In this document: positions 6,950-8,734 of the stretch, one piece after another
Position numbering within the stretch: the first letter of the stretch is position 1
How the letters are laid out: each line of letters opens with the position of its first letter
From: Gammaproteobacteria bacterium
Lineage (GTDB): Bacteria; Pseudomonadota; Gammaproteobacteria; UBA4575
Length of the DNA: 8,734 nucleotides
Direction of reading: 5' to 3'
Assembly: GCA_028281205.1 (NCBI GenBank)
Contig: JANQKJ010000121.1
Span: forward strand, 1-8,734
Position numbers and translations under genes: made by a program
Notes under the pieces: generated by a model
Databases searched by the model: none
Seen by the model: the letters and a program-made list of their open reading frames with translations, nothing else
Told to the model about the DNA's origin: nothing

Positions 6950-6974
6950 AATATATTGCTTAACGCAATATATT
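6950..6974. terminator. 10-bp inverted repeat followed by T-rich tract, possible terminator
   Basis: Arms AATATATTGC (6950-6959) and GCAATATATT (6965-6974) are perfectly complementary around TTAAC, then GATTTTATATTTT follows. It lies 180 bp after the BLUF stop. The stem has only two GC pairs, next to the loop, so it would be a weak intrinsic terminator; an operator role is equally possible. Confidence 0.35.
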
Positions 6975-7165
6975 GATTTTATATTTTAACTTATTGATTC
7001 TTCTCTAACTAAGTAGATTGATCTAGTAAGGTCTTAGCGTTCTTATGCTTTATTTATCTGAGTTATTAGGCAGTTGTTGTGAGGTAGTTTTAGGTTGTTG
7101 TTAGGCGGTCATGCGTAGTTAAGTTAATTGGCCATCTCTTTGGTTAACAGGTAATTGGCTCGATT

Positions 7166-7195
7166 TTGATCATTAGTGTAAACTTAATTTATACG
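7166..7195 (+). promoter_or_regulatory. Weak sigma70-like promoter for the histidine kinase gene
   Basis: TTGATC (7166-7171) and TATACG (7190-7195) are separated by 18 bp and would start a transcript about 20 nt before the ATG at 7221. Neither element is a full consensus match. If real, the kinase is transcribed separately from the BLUF gene with a very short leader. Confidence 0.3.
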
Positions 7196-7220
7196 CCAGG
7201 TAACGAATCTCAGTTAGCTC

Positions 7221-7907
7221 ATGGGCGAACCCGACAAACTACAAGAATTTATCTACGCTGTTTCTCATGATTTTGGCGCACCGGTACGTCATATCAAGGG
7301 CCTTGCAAACATGTTGCTTGATTCCATGCAAGGCGAATACAATGACGATCAGTTACGTTATCAGCACTTGATGTTAACCGCGGTGTCAGACCTCGAAAAT
7401 AAACTAGCCGGGTTGCTTGAATATTCTCGGTTAGCAAGCCAGTGTGGTCCAGAAAAACGGATCAGCCTAGCTGAACCTTTTCAACAGGCCAGTGAAAAAC
7501 TTCGCGGTGATATACCTCAGTTTCAAGCAGCAAAGTTAGTTATTGAAGGCGAGTGGCCTCAGTTAACGATTCACCCAGCTATTATTACCTCAATGTTCTA
7601 TCAGTTGTTACGTAACGCGGCAGAACATATCGATCCAACTTCTACTTTAATTATCACAATTACAATCGATAAGGATAATGGACAATGGCGCTTTACCATT
7701 ACTGATAATGGTATGGGAACCAATGTATATAATAAAGAAAATCTGTTTGATCTATTCGCTAAAGGCTCCACAGATAAAGATCATGCAGGCTTGGGCTTAT
7801 CTATTGCAAAGCGAGCGATAGAACTACATGGGGGAACGATAGCTTTAAATCCTGAACACAATTATAAGATGGGGTTTTCAGTTATTTTTTCGTTGCTCGA
7901 TTACTGA
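7221..7907 (+). CDS. Stand-alone histidine kinase core without sensor domain
   Basis: 228 residues containing only the kinase core. The H-box is FIYAVSHDFGAPVRHIKG with phospho-acceptor His16, of the kind seen in phytochrome-like kinases. The ATPase part has the N-box QLLRNAAEH (Asn132), the G1 box TDNGMG (161-166), the F-box region LFDLFAKGS (175-183) and the G2 box HAGLGLSIAK (188-197). It has no membrane segment, PAS, GAF or other input domain, so it is cytoplasmic and must take its signal from a partner protein. No response regulator gene lies next to it. ATG 7221 directly follows a region with an in-frame TAG at 7215-7217, so no longer start is possible; no good ribosome binding site precedes it. 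Either it is an intact orphan kinase or the survivor of a larger gene that lost its sensor. Confidence 0.88.
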   Translation: MGEPDKLQEFIYAVSHDFGAPVRHIKGLANMLLDSMQGEYNDDQLRYQHLMLTAVSDLENKLAGLLEYSRLASQCGPEKRISLAEPFQQASEKLRGDIPQFQAAKLVIEGEWPQLTIHPAIITSMFYQLLRNAAEHIDPTSTLIITITIDKDNGQWRFTITDNGMGTNVYNKENLFDLFAKGSTDKDHAGLGLSIAKRAIELHGGTIALNPEHNYKMGFSVIFSLLDY

Positions 7908-8560
7908 TATAAACAGCGAGAGGCTGCGATTATTCTTATAGCGTCAGACCGATGGATGTCGCATCTACTGGACGTTGCACCCATGTAGTGCAAAAACCGT
8001 AAAGATATTGCAATCTAATACATTGCGTTACCTACATACGGTATGCATTGAAGAAGGTTCTTTAAAAGGTGAACATGGTGAGTGTGGAAATGCCACATGA
8101 TTAAGGGAATTACCAGGCGACGCCTAGGTCGATTAAGAGGTCTCGTCTTAGTGCCTGATTTAGGTACCTTATCTATAACCTTTCAACTGCTATAGGCTAC
8201 TTTGTGGACGAGTTCTCCATACTCCAGACCATACCGGTAGTAGCGCACACGACAATGTCTACTGGCTCGCATATTGTAAAGAAATAATTGAAGCTTCATT
8301 ATTAACGTCATAACATACTGCTTCGTTTATCGATTAGAAGTATGGTCGAAACAAGAAGCGCTCAGTAAGGCACTTATTTTTTGTAAGACACCTAGTTTTT
8401 AGTATTACATCAGTTATTTGGTATTGCATTAGTTATTTGTTACCACTGGTTATCTTGTGCTGTGGTATCTATTAGTGTCTGTCAGTTGTTACCAATAAAT
8501 TGCAAATAAAGGTAATAGCCTTTTGTTCACGTTCTTTTGTTCAAATTGGAAAATAAAATA
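7908..8560. other. Gene-poor spacer after the histidine kinase
   Basis: A 653-bp region with only very short frames on either strand. Small hairpin-capable sequences occur: TGTGG/CCACA around a 5-nt loop near 8080-8100, and the palindromic core TGAAGCTTCA at 8289-8298, extendable to 8283-8303 with one bulge. A tandem 19-bp duplication sits at 8402-8439. It presumably carries the promoter of the lipoprotein gene at 8561. Confidence 0.55.
8402..8439. repeat. Two adjacent 19-bp direct repeats upstream of the lipoprotein gene
   Basis: The units 8402-8420 and 8421-8439 share the form GTATT(A/G)CAT(C/T)AGTTATTTG, 17 of 19 identical and directly abutting. They end about 120 bp upstream of the lipoprotein start. 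TTGTTACCA occurs at the end of the second unit and again about 50 bp downstream. They could be paired regulator-binding sites or a slippage duplication. Confidence 0.5.
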
Positions 8561-8734
8561 ATGAAAACTATACAGAGAATCAGTTTCCCCGTTATTTTGA
8601 CCACTGTCATTGTCGGTTGTACAACCGAACCAGGTACGACTAATCCACCACCCAATGGTGGGACTTCATTTACCTGTCCGACGATAATCAATGAAAATGT
8701 CACCGGTAATGTTACTGTGACAGGAACCGGTACC
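8561..8734 (+). CDS. Secreted lipoprotein, N-terminal part only (cut by window edge)
   Basis: The frame is open from ATG 8561 to the right edge (58 codons). The N-terminus MKTIQR is basic, followed by a hydrophobic stretch ending VIVGC, a lipobox with Cys20, so the product is an exported lipoprotein. After it comes a Pro/Gly/Thr-rich linker (TTEPGTTNPPPNGG) and then CPTIINENVTGNVTVTGTGT, whose alternating V/T/G pattern resembles the start of beta-helix-like surface proteins. That fold is a guess from the short visible part. A weak ribosome site (GGA) sits 10 nt upstream of the ATG. Confidence 0.75.
   Translation, partial: MKTIQRISFPVILTTVIVGCTTEPGTTNPPPNGGTSFTCPTIINENVTGNVTVTGTGT

Larger units (their letters stand above)
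6770..7220. other. Spacer between BLUF and histidine kinase genes
   Basis: A 451-bp AT-rich spacer without a convincing gene. It contains an inverted repeat at 6950-6974, a G/T-rich stretch at about 7056-7108 where TTAGG and GTTGTTG recur several times, and a weak promoter candidate at 7166-7195. A 19-codon frame through the G/T-rich stretch lacks supporting signals. Confidence 0.55.

Noticed and set aside
7056..7108. G/T-rich repeats and a 19-codon frame as a small gene or G-quadruplex
   Set aside because: G-runs are only two long and no ribosome site precedes the frame; likely low-complexity sequence.
8289..8298. TGAAGCTTCA palindrome as a terminator of the kinase gene
   Set aside because: No loop, no T-run, and nearly 400 bp from the kinase stop.
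8402..8439. CRISPR-like direct repeats
   Set aside because: Only two units, directly abutting with no spacers and no cas genes; a tandem duplication instead.

Overview
The window looks like chromosomal DNA of an AT-rich gammaproteobacterium, probably marine or aquatic. The reasons are a heme-containing fatty acid cis/trans isomerase (Cti), type II lipoprotein signal peptides, a short PixD-like BLUF photoreceptor, a LysR regulator, and long AT-rich spacers. No species can be named from the sequence alone. I saw no tRNA, rRNA, CRISPR array, intact insertion sequence or replication origin.

Layout. Positions 1-818 (minus) hold a LysR-type regulator whose C-terminus runs off the left edge. It is divergent from a 34-codon reading frame at 1221-1325 (plus), which has a good ribosome binding site, a near-consensus sigma70 promoter and three inverted repeats in the 402-bp space between the two genes. 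One repeat is a symmetric T-N11-A palindrome about 55 bp upstream of the predicted transcription start, as expected for a LysR-family target. Positions 1375-5202 (minus) are a two-gene operon: an LCAT-like alpha/beta hydrolase lipoprotein (3805-5202), then Cti (1375-3768), also with a lipoprotein signal. Positions 5203-6346 are an unusually long stretch with no convincing gene. Positions 6347-6769 (plus) encode a BLUF blue-light sensor and 7221-7907 (plus) a sensorless histidine kinase. Positions 7908-8560 are another gene-poor spacer with a 19-bp tandem duplication, followed by the start of a lipoprotein gene (8561 onward) cut by the right edge.

How they may work together. The hydrolase and Cti probably form an envelope-lipid unit: the hydrolase would release or transfer acyl chains at the membrane, and Cti converts cis to trans unsaturated fatty acids to stiffen membranes under stress. 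The BLUF protein and the orphan kinase could form a light-input pair, but this rests only on proximity. The most novel candidate is the LysR / small-peptide pair. The peptide ends in a GG-PPP-K-G segment, has no same-strand gene close downstream that it could lead, and has its own promoter with a plausible LysR box. It could be a regulator-controlled signalling peptide, a peptide natural-product precursor or a small protein of unknown role.
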